Shown in pieces: positions 12,382 to 20,222 of a stretch of 64,000 nt of DNA (position 1 is the stretch's first letter; each line of letters begins with the position of its first letter). The DNA comes from Rhodothermus marinus (GTDB lineage: Bacteria; Bacteroidota; Rhodothermia; Rhodothermales; Rhodothermaceae): positions 177,501-241,500 of the forward strand of contig NZ_AP019797.1 in assembly GCF_009936275.1 (NCBI RefSeq), given 5' to 3'. A program made the position numbers and the translations under genes. The notes under the pieces were generated by a model. The model ran no database searches. It was not told the DNA's origin and saw nothing but the letters and a program-made list of their open reading frames with translations.

Positions 12382-12828
12382 TCAGCGAAACTGCCGGTCG
12401 GTGAGCCGTTCCACTTCGGCCCGCGTGATTACCTGCCACCGGGGGGTGCTCAGCCGGCCCGTCGTGGTGCGGCTGAAGGTGGCGCGAAGGAAAAGCTCTT
12501 TGGACGAAGCCCGGGCACCGGGAAAGCTGAAGGCGCCCCAGTGGAAGATCCAGTAGGCGTCGGCCGGATCGAAGCCGAAGTGGCGGCTCAGGCGCTCCAC
12601 CAGGTAGCGGGCATCGGCCACGGTGGAAGGACCCGGGTTGTCGGCCAGCTCCTGCAGCACCACCACGTAGGCGCGGTCGGTGCCGGGCGGCGTGCGAAAG
12701 AGCTGCACGCGACAGCGGCCTTCCTGCCGGTAACCCTGCCAGACGAACAGCGTGTCGGCGAGCGGCTGGGCGCGGAGCAGGCCGATCGGCAGGAGCAGCA
12801 CAAAAAATGCAAAACGCAGCGTAGACAT
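12382..12828 (-). CDS. Small secreted protein of unknown function
   Basis: A 148-residue protein with a good Sec signal peptide (MSTLRFAFFVLLLPIGLLRAQ, cleavage after Arg-Ala). The mature part is a compact mix of polar and aromatic residues (YRQEGRCRVQLFRTPPGTDRAYVVV, then FGFDPADAYWIFHWGAFSFP) with one cysteine and no lipobox. I do not recognise a family. The frame opens 30 codons earlier, but ATG 12828 starts exactly at the signal peptide and a TATCTTTT box lies 32 nt upstream. It is convergent with pdxH and divergent from the sulfurtransferase gene. Confidence 0.75.
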   Translation of the reverse strand: MSTLRFAFFVLLLPIGLLRAQPLADTLFVWQGYRQEGRCRVQLFRTPPGTDRAYVVVLQELADNPGPSTVADARYLVERLSRHFGFDPADAYWIFHWGAFSFPGARASSKELFLRATFSRTTTGRLSTPRWQVITRAEVERLTDRQFR

Positions 12829-12859
12829 GGCGGTTGTCGTTCCTGAATGGCTCTGCAAT

Positions 12860-12867
12860 AAAAGATA
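12860..12867 (-). promoter_or_regulatory. -10-like element before the secreted protein gene
   Basis: TATCTTTT on the minus strand, 32 nt before ATG 12828. The 12-mer ATAAAAGATACG that contains it (plus-strand reading) recurs exactly at 20055-20066 before pncB. Confidence 0.35.
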
Positions 12868-12873
12868 CGAACG

Positions 12874-13731
12874 ATGGCTTTCACGACGCTGATCGATCCA
12901 GAAACGCTCCAGGCGCATCTGGGTGATCCCGACTGGGTGGTGGTGGACTGTCGGTTTTCGCTAAGCGATCCGGCGTACGGACGCCGTGCCTATCAGGACG
13001 CGCACATTCCGGGTGCCGTCTATGCCCATCTGGACGAGGATCTGTCCGGGCCGATCGTGCCCGGCCGGACCGGCCGCCATCCGTTGCCCGATCCGGAGCA
13101 ACTGGCCCGGAAGCTGGGGGCCTGGGGTATCGATGAGCGCACACAGGTGGTGGCCTACGACGATGCCGGCGGGGCGTTTGCCGCCCGGCTCTGGTGGCTG
13201 CTGGGCTGGCTCGGACACGAGGCCGTGGCCGTGCTCGACGGCGGCTGGCCCCGCTGGGTGCGGGAGGGACGGCCGGTGCGCAGCGGGATCGAGACGCGAC
13301 CGGCCCGGACGTTCGTGCCGCAGATCCGGCCGGAACGGGTGGTCTCGGCCGACGAGCTGCTGCGGCACCTGCACGATCCCGCCTGGCGACTGCTCGACGC
13401 ACGGGCGCCCGCGCGCTACCGAGGCGAGCAGGAGCCGATCGATCCGGTGGCCGGCCACATTCCCGGGGCTGTGAACGCGCCGTTCGCCGAAAATCTGACG
13501 CCCGAAGGCACCTTCCGTCCGCCTGAACAGCTACGGCAACGGTTCGAAGCATTGCTGGGGGACGTGCCGCCCGAGCGGGTCATCTGCTACTGCGGTTCCG
13601 GTGTGACGGCCGCCCACAACCTGCTGGCCATGGCCCATGCAGGGCTACCGGGCGCCCGACTGTACGTGGGCTCCTGGAGCGAATGGATCACCGATCCCCG
13701 GCGGCCCGTGGCCCGCGGAGCCGCGCCGTGA
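12874..13731 (+). CDS. Rhodanese-type sulfurtransferase (3-mercaptopyruvate type)
   Basis: A 285-residue protein of two rhodanese domains. The N-terminal one (about 1-140) has DCRF at the usual Asp-Cys position but no catalytic loop; the C-terminal one has the active loop ICYCGSGVTAAHN (about 230-242). The CGSGVT loop is typical of mercaptopyruvate sulfurtransferases, whereas thiosulfate enzymes usually have CRKGVT, so 3-mercaptopyruvate is the more likely donor. The enzyme transfers sulfur to cyanide or thiol acceptors. It stands alone, divergent from the secreted protein gene. Substrate preference is inferred from the loop only. Confidence 0.92.
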   Translation: MAFTTLIDPETLQAHLGDPDWVVVDCRFSLSDPAYGRRAYQDAHIPGAVYAHLDEDLSGPIVPGRTGRHPLPDPEQLARKLGAWGIDERTQVVAYDDAGGAFAARLWWLLGWLGHEAVAVLDGGWPRWVREGRPVRSGIETRPARTFVPQIRPERVVSADELLRHLHDPAWRLLDARAPARYRGEQEPIDPVAGHIPGAVNAPFAENLTPEGTFRPPEQLRQRFEALLGDVPPERVICYCGSGVTAAHNLLAMAHAGLPGARLYVGSWSEWITDPRRPVARGAAP

Positions 13732-13764
13732 AAGAGAACGTCCGTATGAAGTGGCAGGGGAATA

Positions 13765-14427
13765 TTACCGATCAGTCGGCCGGATACTTTTCTGGCCCGG
13801 CGTTTCCGTTTCGGACGTGAGCCGGCGGTAGAGGGCTTCCACCTGCTGCCGAAGCGTCTCCAGTGAGCCGGTGTTTTCGAGCACGAAGTCGGCGCGGCGG
13901 CGGAGTTCTTCCGGGGGAAGCTGGTGCTGCATGCGGGCGCGCACCTGCTCGGGCGTGACGCCGTCGCGTGCTACTACACGCCGGATGCGCTCCGCCTCGG
14001 GTGCGTCCACCACCAGCACGTGATCGACGAGGCGGTCGGCGCCCGACTCGAACAGCAGGGCCGCTTCCAGCACCAGCAGCGGCACCTGCTCGCGGGCAGC
14101 CTGCTCACGAGCCTGCTCGAAGGCTTCGAGCACGCGCGGATGTACCAGCGCGTTGAGTCGGCGCAGCGCCTCGGGATCGTGGAACACCCACTCGGCCAGA
14201 TAGGCTCGGTTGAGCCGGCCGTCGGGCAGGTAGCTTTCGGGGCCGAACGCCTCGACGATGGCCCGGCGCAGCGCCGGATCTTCGGTCATCAGGCGCTTCG
14301 CTTCTTCGTCCGCATAGAACACCCGGGCGCCCAGTGCTTCGAGCAGGCGGCACACCGTGCTTTTGCCGCTGCCGATGCCGCCGGTGACGCCCAGGGTCCG
14401 CACGTGCGGCGCGTTCATCGTTGCCAT
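13765..14427 (-). CDS. coaE: Dephospho-CoA kinase
   Basis: The last enzyme of coenzyme A synthesis, phosphorylating dephospho-CoA on the 3'-hydroxyl of ribose. It has 220 residues with a P-loop (GVTGGIGSGKSTV, about 13-25), the Asp of FYADEEAK, the LVLEAALLFESG segment and the lid region RVVARDGVTPEQVRARM. Two starts are possible: ATG 14427, used here, and ATG 14418, which would overlap the stop of the upstream barrel gene as ATGA and imply translational coupling. The C-terminal 15 residues are a variable polar tail. Confidence 0.95.
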   Translation of the reverse strand: MATMNAPHVRTLGVTGGIGSGKSTVCRLLEALGARVFYADEEAKRLMTEDPALRRAIVEAFGPESYLPDGRLNRAYLAEWVFHDPEALRRLNALVHPRVLEAFEQAREQAAREQVPLLVLEAALLFESGADRLVDHVLVVDAPEAERIRRVVARDGVTPEQVRARMQHQLPPEELRRRADFVLENTGSLETLRQQVEALYRRLTSETETPGQKSIRPTDR

Positions 14428-16376
14428 GTGAGTGAAAACGTCAGGTTGGGTATGCGGGTGCGGGGGCCGTTCCAGGCGGCCTCGCGGATGCGGTCGGCCG
14501 AGGCTTCGGGAAGCGGTCCGTAGAGGCGACGATGGAGGCGCTGGAGCATCAACCAGCCCTCCAGCGAAAAAGTCAACGAGCCGTGTTGCCAGTGCAGGCC
14601 GCAGGTGGGACCTACCTGCACGATCCAGAGCTGGCCCGGTCGGTTCACCGTAGCCGGGGTGCCCTCGGCGGTCGTGTAGGCGATCAGGAGGCCGCCCATG
14701 TAGTCGCGTCGGAGAAAGACGCGAAAGCCCACGCTGCTGCGTAGCCGAGCCGTCTGCGCCTCCAGCCGGAGCCAGCCGGTGTAGGTGCGAAGCGTGTCAA
14801 AGGGGATCTCGGCAAACCGATCCCAGAGCAACCGACCCAGCCGCAGTTCGCTGTAGGAGCCGTCGAAGCGCGCGCGAAGGCGGGGCGAAAGCACCTGCTC
14901 GGCCTGCAGGCGGTAGCCCAGCTCGCGGGCGGACTGGTCCTGACGCTGGCGGCCGGGCAGCACGAAGTCGTCCACGGTGTAAGCGGCGCGTACCTCACCC
15001 TGTAGCCACAGCCGTGTGGTCGGCGCAGGCGTCCACGTCAGCCCGGGCTGCAGCCGGAGCGTGCGCTGCACATGGTTTTCGGCCGAGCGGACGGCATTGA
15101 GGTAAACCAGATGGTAGTAGCCGCCCTCCAGACCAAGGTCGAGCTGCAGCGCTCGGGTCAGCCGGTACCGGAGGTCGAGGCGGGCCTGTTGCTGGAGTTC
15201 GTCGCGGTCGTCCGGGTTGACTTCCGGCGTGTCGTGGCGCAGGATGGTGGCGTAGGCCCGCAGGCCGACGGTCAGGCGTCCGGCTTCGAGCTGACTCCGG
15301 CCGCTCAGCGTCAGGTAGCTGCGGGCGTAGTCGGCCTGCTGGAGCAACAGGGCCTTCTGGGAAGCCTGCGCGGCCGGTAGATCGGCCCGGTTGGTCAGCG
15401 TGCGGATTTCTTCCTCGGCGCCGGTTTCCAGCTCGAGTTCCAGGTTCAGGCCGCCTCGTCCGTAGAGCAGGGCCAGGGCGCCGTCGAGCTGGCGGTGATC
15501 GAAGCGTGTGTTGAAGAACAGTGCGTCGTCGGGCGCCCGGAGGAAGCGCACCTGTCGGCGGAACCACTCACCGCCGAGCCGTCCGCGCAGGTGCAGGTGG
15601 GAATGCAGGGGCAGTTGCACGGCCAGCAGCCCCTGGAGTGTGTCGCTCCAGGTGGCCTCGACGCTCTGCGGAGGCGCGGCGGTTGTTCGGTTGAGAAACG
15701 AAACGGCCTGGTAGGTATCGCGCCGAAAGCGCGCGCCACGAAGCTGCAGGAGCACGTCAACCGCCTCCGCCCGTCGCTGAAACAGCAGATCGACGTAGGC
15801 GGTGAGGCCCCGACGCGGTGTCAGGTATTGCAGCAGGCCGCCGCCTTCCAGGCGCAGCGTGTAGCCGGTCGGCGTCTGCGGACGAAAGCCCAGTTGCAGG
15901 CTGAGCGCCGGGCCGTAGTCCGTCTGGAGCGGTGGTTGCGCAAGTCCTCCTCCGGCGCCCGGTCGCTGGTCCAGCGCGACGCCCAGGGCCGGCTCCAGCC
16001 AGAGGTCGTTTCGGGGGCGATAGCGCAGGCCGGCCAGCGCCTGCTGCATAAGCACGCGGCTCTGGTTGAACCAGGCCCACTGGCCGAACAGCCGGGGCTG
16101 CAACGTGGTATCTCCCGCCGGTGCAAGCGTCCAGGTCGTCCAGGATTCATCCCGAAAGTCCAGCCGATCGGTCCCGTACTGGAAGGCGTCGCTCACGAAC
16201 TGCTGCTGCCAGTGCAGCGTCCAGGCGCCCACCGAAGGCGTGAGGTCCAGTCCGGCCGTCCACCGATAGCGACTGACATCCCGCACGAAGCCGGTCCGGA
16301 CGGTCCAGCCCGACTGGGCCATTGCCGCCTGGCTCAGCAGCAACAGCCATCCGATGCCGAGCAGCCCGAAGCGCAT
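14415..16376 (-). CDS. Predicted outer-membrane beta-barrel protein
   Basis: A 653-residue protein with a signal peptide (hydrophobic residues 5-18, cleavage near AMAQ). The mature part is made of alternating hydrophobic and polar residues with frequent aromatic girdle residues and many short Arg-rich turns (for example LRLEGGGLLQYLTPRRGLTAYVDL), the pattern of a large beta-barrel. It ends in LTFSLTWQR, close to the aromatic C-terminal signature of barrels. No plug or TonB box is visible, and I do not recognise the family. Its stop overlaps a possible coaE start. A role in outer-membrane transport or architecture is inference. Confidence 0.75.
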   Translation of the reverse strand: MRFGLLGIGWLLLLSQAAMAQSGWTVRTGFVRDVSRYRWTAGLDLTPSVGAWTLHWQQQFVSDAFQYGTDRLDFRDESWTTWTLAPAGDTTLQPRLFGQWAWFNQSRVLMQQALAGLRYRPRNDLWLEPALGVALDQRPGAGGGLAQPPLQTDYGPALSLQLGFRPQTPTGYTLRLEGGGLLQYLTPRRGLTAYVDLLFQRRAEAVDVLLQLRGARFRRDTYQAVSFLNRTTAAPPQSVEATWSDTLQGLLAVQLPLHSHLHLRGRLGGEWFRRQVRFLRAPDDALFFNTRFDHRQLDGALALLYGRGGLNLELELETGAEEEIRTLTNRADLPAAQASQKALLLQQADYARSYLTLSGRSQLEAGRLTVGLRAYATILRHDTPEVNPDDRDELQQQARLDLRYRLTRALQLDLGLEGGYYHLVYLNAVRSAENHVQRTLRLQPGLTWTPAPTTRLWLQGEVRAAYTVDDFVLPGRQRQDQSARELGYRLQAEQVLSPRLRARFDGSYSELRLGRLLWDRFAEIPFDTLRTYTGWLRLEAQTARLRSSVGFRVFLRRDYMGGLLIAYTTAEGTPATVNRPGQLWIVQVGPTCGLHWQHGSLTFSLEGWLMLQRLHRRLYGPLPEASADRIREAAWNGPRTRIPNLTFSLTWQR

Positions 16377-16382
16377 GTGCCA

Positions 16383-16730
16383 TTAGCCGGGCGGCCAGGT
16401 GAACTTGCGGCCGCCCAGCAGATGCAGGTGCAGGTGATAGACGGATTGCTGCGCGTCCGGACCTGTGTTGAAGACGGTCCGGTAGCCGGTGCGGGCGATG
16501 CCCTCGCGTTCGGCCATCTGGCGGGCCACTACGAACAGGTGCCCGATCAGTGGGGCGTCTTCTTCGGTCACCTCGTTCAGCGAAGGAATTGGCTTACGGG
16601 GAATAATCAGCAGATGGACGGGCGCCTGCGGGTTGATGTCGCGGAGCACCACGCACTGCTCGTCTTCATAGACGATGTCGCCCGGCAGCTCGCCGTCCAT
16701 GATGCGTTGAAACAACGTCTTTTCCGCCAT
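16383..16730 (-). CDS. HIT-family nucleotide-binding protein (HinT-like)
   Basis: A 115-residue histidine-triad protein. The catalytic motif SVYHLHLHLLGG (about 95-106) matches the HIT signature His-x-His-x-His, and the N-terminal half has the family's CVVLRDINPQAPVHLLIIPRKPI strand. HinT enzymes hydrolyse purine nucleoside phosphoramidates and adenylated adducts. Length and motif order are typical. It starts an apparent minus-strand unit leading into the barrel gene (six bases apart) and is divergent from the pterin cluster. A TATATTTG box lies 36 nt upstream. Confidence 0.95.
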   Translation of the reverse strand: MAEKTLFQRIMDGELPGDIVYEDEQCVVLRDINPQAPVHLLIIPRKPIPSLNEVTEEDAPLIGHLFVVARQMAEREGIARTGYRTVFNTGPDAQQSVYHLHLHLLGGRKFTWPPG

Positions 16731-16765
16731 GGCTCAGGGGATGGTTGTCCGGCTGCAGATCGCTT

Positions 16766-16773
16766 CAAATATA
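16766..16773 (-). promoter_or_regulatory. -10/-7-like element before the HIT gene
   Basis: TATATTTG on the minus strand, 36 nt before the start, an exact match to the TAnnTTTG -7 consensus known in Bacteroidota. No matching upstream box is clear. Confidence 0.4.
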
Positions 16774-16824
16774 GGGCACGGCGGGCACTTTCGCCTGTAA
16801 CGGATCGGCGATTCGTTGCACCAA

Positions 16825-16840
16825 CCGGAACGCGTTCCGG
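16825..16840. promoter_or_regulatory. 16-bp perfect palindrome before the pterin cluster
   Basis: CCGGAACGCGTTCCGG is a perfect palindrome 49 nt before ATG 16890, between the divergent HIT and PTPS genes. A TACGTTTG box (16846-16853), an exact TAnnTTTG match, follows it by five bases. The arrangement would suit a dimeric repressor site, but no regulator is known. Confidence 0.4.
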
Positions 16841-16889
16841 GAGCGTACGTTTGTGGCAACCGATGTGCAAACAATCCGATGGCTGGAGG

Positions 16890-17306
16890 ATGCCCACCGT
16901 TTACGTGACCCGTCGCGTGCACTTCAACGCGGCGCATCGCCTGCACAATCCGGCCCGCTCGGAAGCGTGGAATCGGGAGACCTTCGGCCCCTGCAATCAT
17001 CCGAACTGGCACGGCCACAACTACGTGCTGGAAGTCACCGTGGCCGGCGAGCCGAATCCGGAAACCGGCTTCGTGCTGAATCTTTCCCACCTGAAAGAGA
17101 TTCTGGAGACGCGCATTCTGCAGAAGCTGGATCATAAGAACCTGAACTTGGACGTCGATTTCCTGCAGGGCGTGATTCCGACGACCGAAAACCTGGCCGT
17201 CGCGATCTGGCGGGAGTTGGAAGACGCGCTGCCGGCCGGACGCCTGCACCGGATCCGGCTCTACGAGACCGAACACAACTACGTGGAATACTATGGTGAA
17301 GAATAA
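16890..17306 (+). CDS. 6-pyruvoyl-tetrahydropterin synthase-like protein
   Basis: A 138-residue T-fold enzyme acting on 7,8-dihydroneopterin triphosphate. Zinc ligands are in HFNAAHRL and GHGH-type [10 protein letters not shown]. The Cys-x5-His spacing of CNHPNWHGH matches animal PTPS (CNNPNGHGH) rather than the Cys-x3-His of QueD (CGRLHGH). DHKNLNLDV, the [10 protein letters not shown] helix and [14 protein letters not shown] also resemble PTPS. This favours tetrahydrobiopterin-type synthesis over queuosine, but is inference. The frame is open far upstream inside antisense sequence; ATG 16890 is chosen by family N terminus, although GGAGG abuts it too closely and ATG 16863 is an alternative. 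It overlaps folE by 14 nt. Confidence 0.88.
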   Translation: MPTVYVTRRVHFNAAHRLHNPARSEAWNRETFGPCNHPNWHGHNYVLEVTVAGEPNPETGFVLNLSHLKEILETRILQKLDHKNLNLDVDFLQGVIPTTENLAVAIWRELEDALPAGRLHRIRLYETEHNYVEYYGEE

Positions 17307-17955
17307 ATCGACCGGGGTGCTTGTGCGCTCGGGCGCCCACCTGGAGCTGGACAGCCACCCGATCGATCATTTCGAGCGGGTGGATCGGTACCCGGCCGAG
17401 GCGACCGAAGCCATTCAGCAGCACATGCGCGAAATCCTTCGCTGGATCGGCGAGGACCCGGATCGCGAAGGGCTCCGGCGCACTCCGGAGCGGGTTGCGC
17501 TGGCGCTCCAGTACCTGACGCAGGGATATCACCAGGATCCACGGGCCATCCTGGAGTCGGCCCTCTTCGAGGAAGACTACAGCGAGATGATCCTGGTGCG
17601 AGATATTCAGATCTATTCGCTCTGCGAGCATCACCTCTTGCCGTTTTTCGGCAAAGCGCATGTGGCTTACATCCCGAACAAAAAGATCGTCGGACTGAGC
17701 AAGATTCCCCGTGTGGTGGACGTGTTCGCCCGGCGGCTTCAGGTGCAGGAGCGGTTGACGATTCAGATTCGGGATGCGCTGGAAGAGGTGCTTCAGCCGC
17801 TGGGCGTGGCCGTGGTGATCGAGGCGCAGCACCTGTGCATGATGATGCGCGGCGTGGAAAAGCAGCATGCGATCACCACCACCAGCGCGATGAGCGGTGA
17901 ATTTCTGAAAGAGGCCACGCGGGCCGAGTTCATGCGGCTGATCAACGGAGGGTGA
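17293..17955 (+). CDS. folE: GTP cyclohydrolase I
   Basis: Converts GTP to 7,8-dihydroneopterin triphosphate, the entry to folate, biopterin and queuosine synthesis. A 220-residue protein with the zinc-binding [18 protein letters not shown] segment (about 112-129), the [11 protein letters not shown] signature and the second zinc cysteine in [11 protein letters not shown]. Length is typical of type IA enzymes. ATG 17293 lies inside the 3' end of the PTPS gene, so the two are translationally coupled. An SDR gene starts five bases after its stop. The product of this enzyme is the substrate of the PTPS encoded just upstream. Confidence 0.97.
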   Translation: MVKNKSTGVLVRSGAHLELDSHPIDHFERVDRYPAEATEAIQQHMREILRWIGEDPDREGLRRTPERVALALQYLTQGYHQDPRAILESALFEEDYSEMILVRDIQIYSLCEHHLLPFFGKAHVAYIPNKKIVGLSKIPRVVDVFARRLQVQERLTIQIRDALEEVLQPLGVAVVIEAQHLCMMMRGVEKQHAITTTSAMSGEFLKEATRAEFMRLINGG

Positions 17956-17959
17956 GGCC

Positions 17960-18661
17960 GTGTCCGTCGTTGTCATTACCGGCGCCAGTCAGGGAATCGG
18001 AGCGGCCATTGCGCGGGCGTTTGCCGAGGAGCCGCAGGCACGCCTGGCGCTGGTGGCCCGTCAGCAGCACAAGCTGGAGGCGGTGGCCGCCGATTGCCGG
18101 GCGCGCGGGGCCGACGTGCTGGTGCTGCCCTGCGACGTAACGGACGAAGCGGCCGTGGCAGCCATGGCCCGACAGGTGCTCGACCGCTGGGGCGCGCCCG
18201 ATGTGCTCGTCAACAACGCCGGGCAGTTCCGGCCGGCCCCGCTGCGGGAAACTTCGGTCGAGACGTTTCGCGCACAGCTCGAGGCCAACCTGACCGGTGC
18301 CTTTCTGGTGACACGGGCTTTTCTGGAAGCGATGATTGCCCGGCGGCAGGGGCATATCTTCTTCATGGGGTCGGTGGCCTCGATCCGGGCCTATCCGGGC
18401 AGCGTGGCCTACTGCGCGGCCAAGCACGGCCTGCTGGGCCTGGCCCGCGTGGTGCGCGAGGAAACGCGCACGCTGGGACTGCGCGTGACCGTGCTGCTCC
18501 CCGGCGCCACCTACACGCCGAGCTGGGAGGGCGTGGACTTGCCCGAGGAACGCTTCATGCCGGCCGAGGACATTGCCCGGACCGTACGGGCGCTGTACCA
18601 CCTGTCGCCCCGGACCGTGGCCGAAGAGATCGTGCTGCGGCCCCAGGAGGGCGACATCTGA
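17960..18661 (+). CDS. Short-chain dehydrogenase/reductase in the pterin cluster
   Basis: A 233-residue classical SDR: nucleotide-binding TGASQGIG (residues 8-15), NNAG (about 90), catalytic Ser in FMGSVASIRAYPG and YxxxK in YCAAKHG. The family alone does not give a substrate; overall it resembles 3-oxoacyl reductase-like SDRs. Its position directly after PTPS and folE makes a sepiapterin-reductase-like role attractive, since that enzyme is also an SDR and would complete tetrahydrobiopterin synthesis. That is inference from context. The start is GTG 17960, with GGAGGGTGAGG just upstream. Its stop codon abuts the stop of convergent pncB. Confidence 0.88.
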   Translation: MSVVVITGASQGIGAAIARAFAEEPQARLALVARQQHKLEAVAADCRARGADVLVLPCDVTDEAAVAAMARQVLDRWGAPDVLVNNAGQFRPAPLRETSVETFRAQLEANLTGAFLVTRAFLEAMIARRQGHIFFMGSVASIRAYPGSVAYCAAKHGLLGLARVVREETRTLGLRVTVLLPGATYTPSWEGVDLPEERFMPAEDIARTVRALYHLSPRTVAEEIVLRPQEGDI

Positions 18662-20023
18662 TCAGGTTTCCTGCTGCATCAGTCGGTGGCGGACGGCCTC
18701 GCCCAGCGCCTGCAGCCGTTCGCTGATGTGCACCGGGTAGGGCGGATCGGCTTCTTCGAGCGAAAGCAACCGTTCAGGCAGGCGGGCCAGGCCCCGGCGG
18801 GCGCGCTCGCGGGCCGCCTCCAGCGTATCGCGACCGGCTTCGGTGCGCCGGCCACCACGCATCACGCAGCGCAGCAGCGGCTCACCACCCTCCAAGTGTT
18901 CGTCGTGGCAGGCGATCACGTCGTGGGTAGCGCGTCCGTCCTCGTCGTAGAACCGAAAGACCTGTTTGCGTCCGGGCAGGTTGGCCTTTTCCAGCGACAG
19001 CTTCATGCGTCCCTCGCCCTCGAACTCACTGAGCTTGTAGGCGCTGTCGAGGTAGGGGCGGTCGCTGATGGTGCCCATGCGCGTGCCCACTCCGAAGCCG
19101 TCGATGGGCGCACCCTGGGCCAGCAGCTCGGCAATGCGGTATTCGTCGAGGCTGCCGCTGGCGAAGATCTTGATGTGCGTCAGGCCGGCCTCGTCCAGCA
19201 TGCGTCGGGCTTCCTTCGCCAGCGCGGCCAGGTCGCCCGAATCGATCCGGATCGCCCCTACCTGAAACCGGTCGCCCTGTTCTTTGCAGAGGGCAATGAC
19301 CTTCCGGACGCCTTCCAGCGTGTCGTAGGTATCCACCAGCAGCGTCGTGCCGGGGTAAAGGCCGGCGAATGCCCGGAAGGCGTCCTCTTCCGTGGGGTGG
19401 GCTTCGACGTAGCTGTGCGCCATGGTGCCGGTGACGGGCACTCCGAACATCTGGCCGCCCAGCACCAGCGAGGTCGCCTGAATCCCGGCGATGTAATAGG
19501 CGCGGACCGCCTTCAGCGCAGCGTCGGCGCCGTGCATGCGGCGGGCACCGAAGTCGGCCACGAGCCGCCCCTGAGCCGCCTGTACCACCCGACTGGCTTT
19601 CGAGGCAATGCCCGTCTGGAAGGTGATCTGGTTGAGCACGAAGGTTTCGATGAGCTGGGCCTGTCCGATGGGCGCCACCACCTGGAGCAGCGGTTCCCCG
19701 GCAAAGACCGGCGTCCCCTCGGGTACGGCGTACACGTCGCCCGTGAAGCGAAAGCGTGCCAGGTAATTCAGAAAGTCCGGTTCGAAGCGCCCCAGCGAGG
19801 CCAGGTAGTCGAGCGCTTCCTGCGTGAAGTGCAGCGTCTCCAGGTAGTGGAGCACCGTATCGAGGCCGCAGGCCAGCAGATAGTTGCGGCCGGGCGTCTG
19901 GCGCACGAACAGGTCAAACGTCGCTACAGCCGTGTCCAGGCCTTCCCGGTAGTAGGCCTGGAGCATGGTCAGCTCGTACAGATCGGTAAACAGTGCGGCG
20001 TTTTCGTCGGTTACCCAGTGCAT
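18662..20023 (-). CDS. pncB: Nicotinate phosphoribosyltransferase
   Basis: Makes nicotinate mononucleotide from nicotinate and PRPP in NAD salvage. A 453-residue protein with the N-terminal LFTDLYELTMLQAYY segment, FDLFVR, the substrate/phosphate-binding region GTMAHSYVEAHPTEEDAF with the active-site His, LLVDTYDTLEGV, IRIDSGDL and FASGSLDEY. Length is typical of the bacterial type. It complements the de novo NAD gene nadC further along the window. A TATCTTTT box lies 34 nt upstream. The gene is convergent with the SDR gene with no bases between their stop codons. Confidence 0.96.
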   Translation of the reverse strand: MHWVTDENAALFTDLYELTMLQAYYREGLDTAVATFDLFVRQTPGRNYLLACGLDTVLHYLETLHFTQEALDYLASLGRFEPDFLNYLARFRFTGDVYAVPEGTPVFAGEPLLQVVAPIGQAQLIETFVLNQITFQTGIASKASRVVQAAQGRLVADFGARRMHGADAALKAVRAYYIAGIQATSLVLGGQMFGVPVTGTMAHSYVEAHPTEEDAFRAFAGLYPGTTLLVDTYDTLEGVRKVIALCKEQGDRFQVGAIRIDSGDLAALAKEARRMLDEAGLTHIKIFASGSLDEYRIAELLAQGAPIDGFGVGTRMGTISDRPYLDSAYKLSEFEGEGRMKLSLEKANLPGRKQVFRFYDEDGRATHDVIACHDEHLEGGEPLLRCVMRGGRRTEAGRDTLEAARERARRGLARLPERLLSLEEADPPYPVHISERLQALGEAVRHRLMQQET

Positions 20024-20056
20024 AGGGCGGAAAAATTTGCTATTGCAGGATCGGAT

Positions 20057-20064
20057 AAAAGATA
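20057..20064 (-). promoter_or_regulatory. -10-like element before pncB
   Basis: TATCTTTT on the minus strand, 34 nt before the start. TTAAAG lies 16 nt upstream of it as a weak -35 candidate. The surrounding 12-mer is identical to that at 12858-12869. Confidence 0.35.
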
Positions 20065-20222
20065 CGGCAACAGGGGCGCACTTTAAGGTCGCTACTTCAG
20101 GTCTTTAGGTTTCGCATAAAAAAGTGAAAATTAGCCGGTTTGCATGAAAGAAGGCATTCTGCAGAAAGCGGCACCTTTCTTGTATTTTGTGCTAACGAAT
20201 CCAGAGCTAAACAACGCACGCC

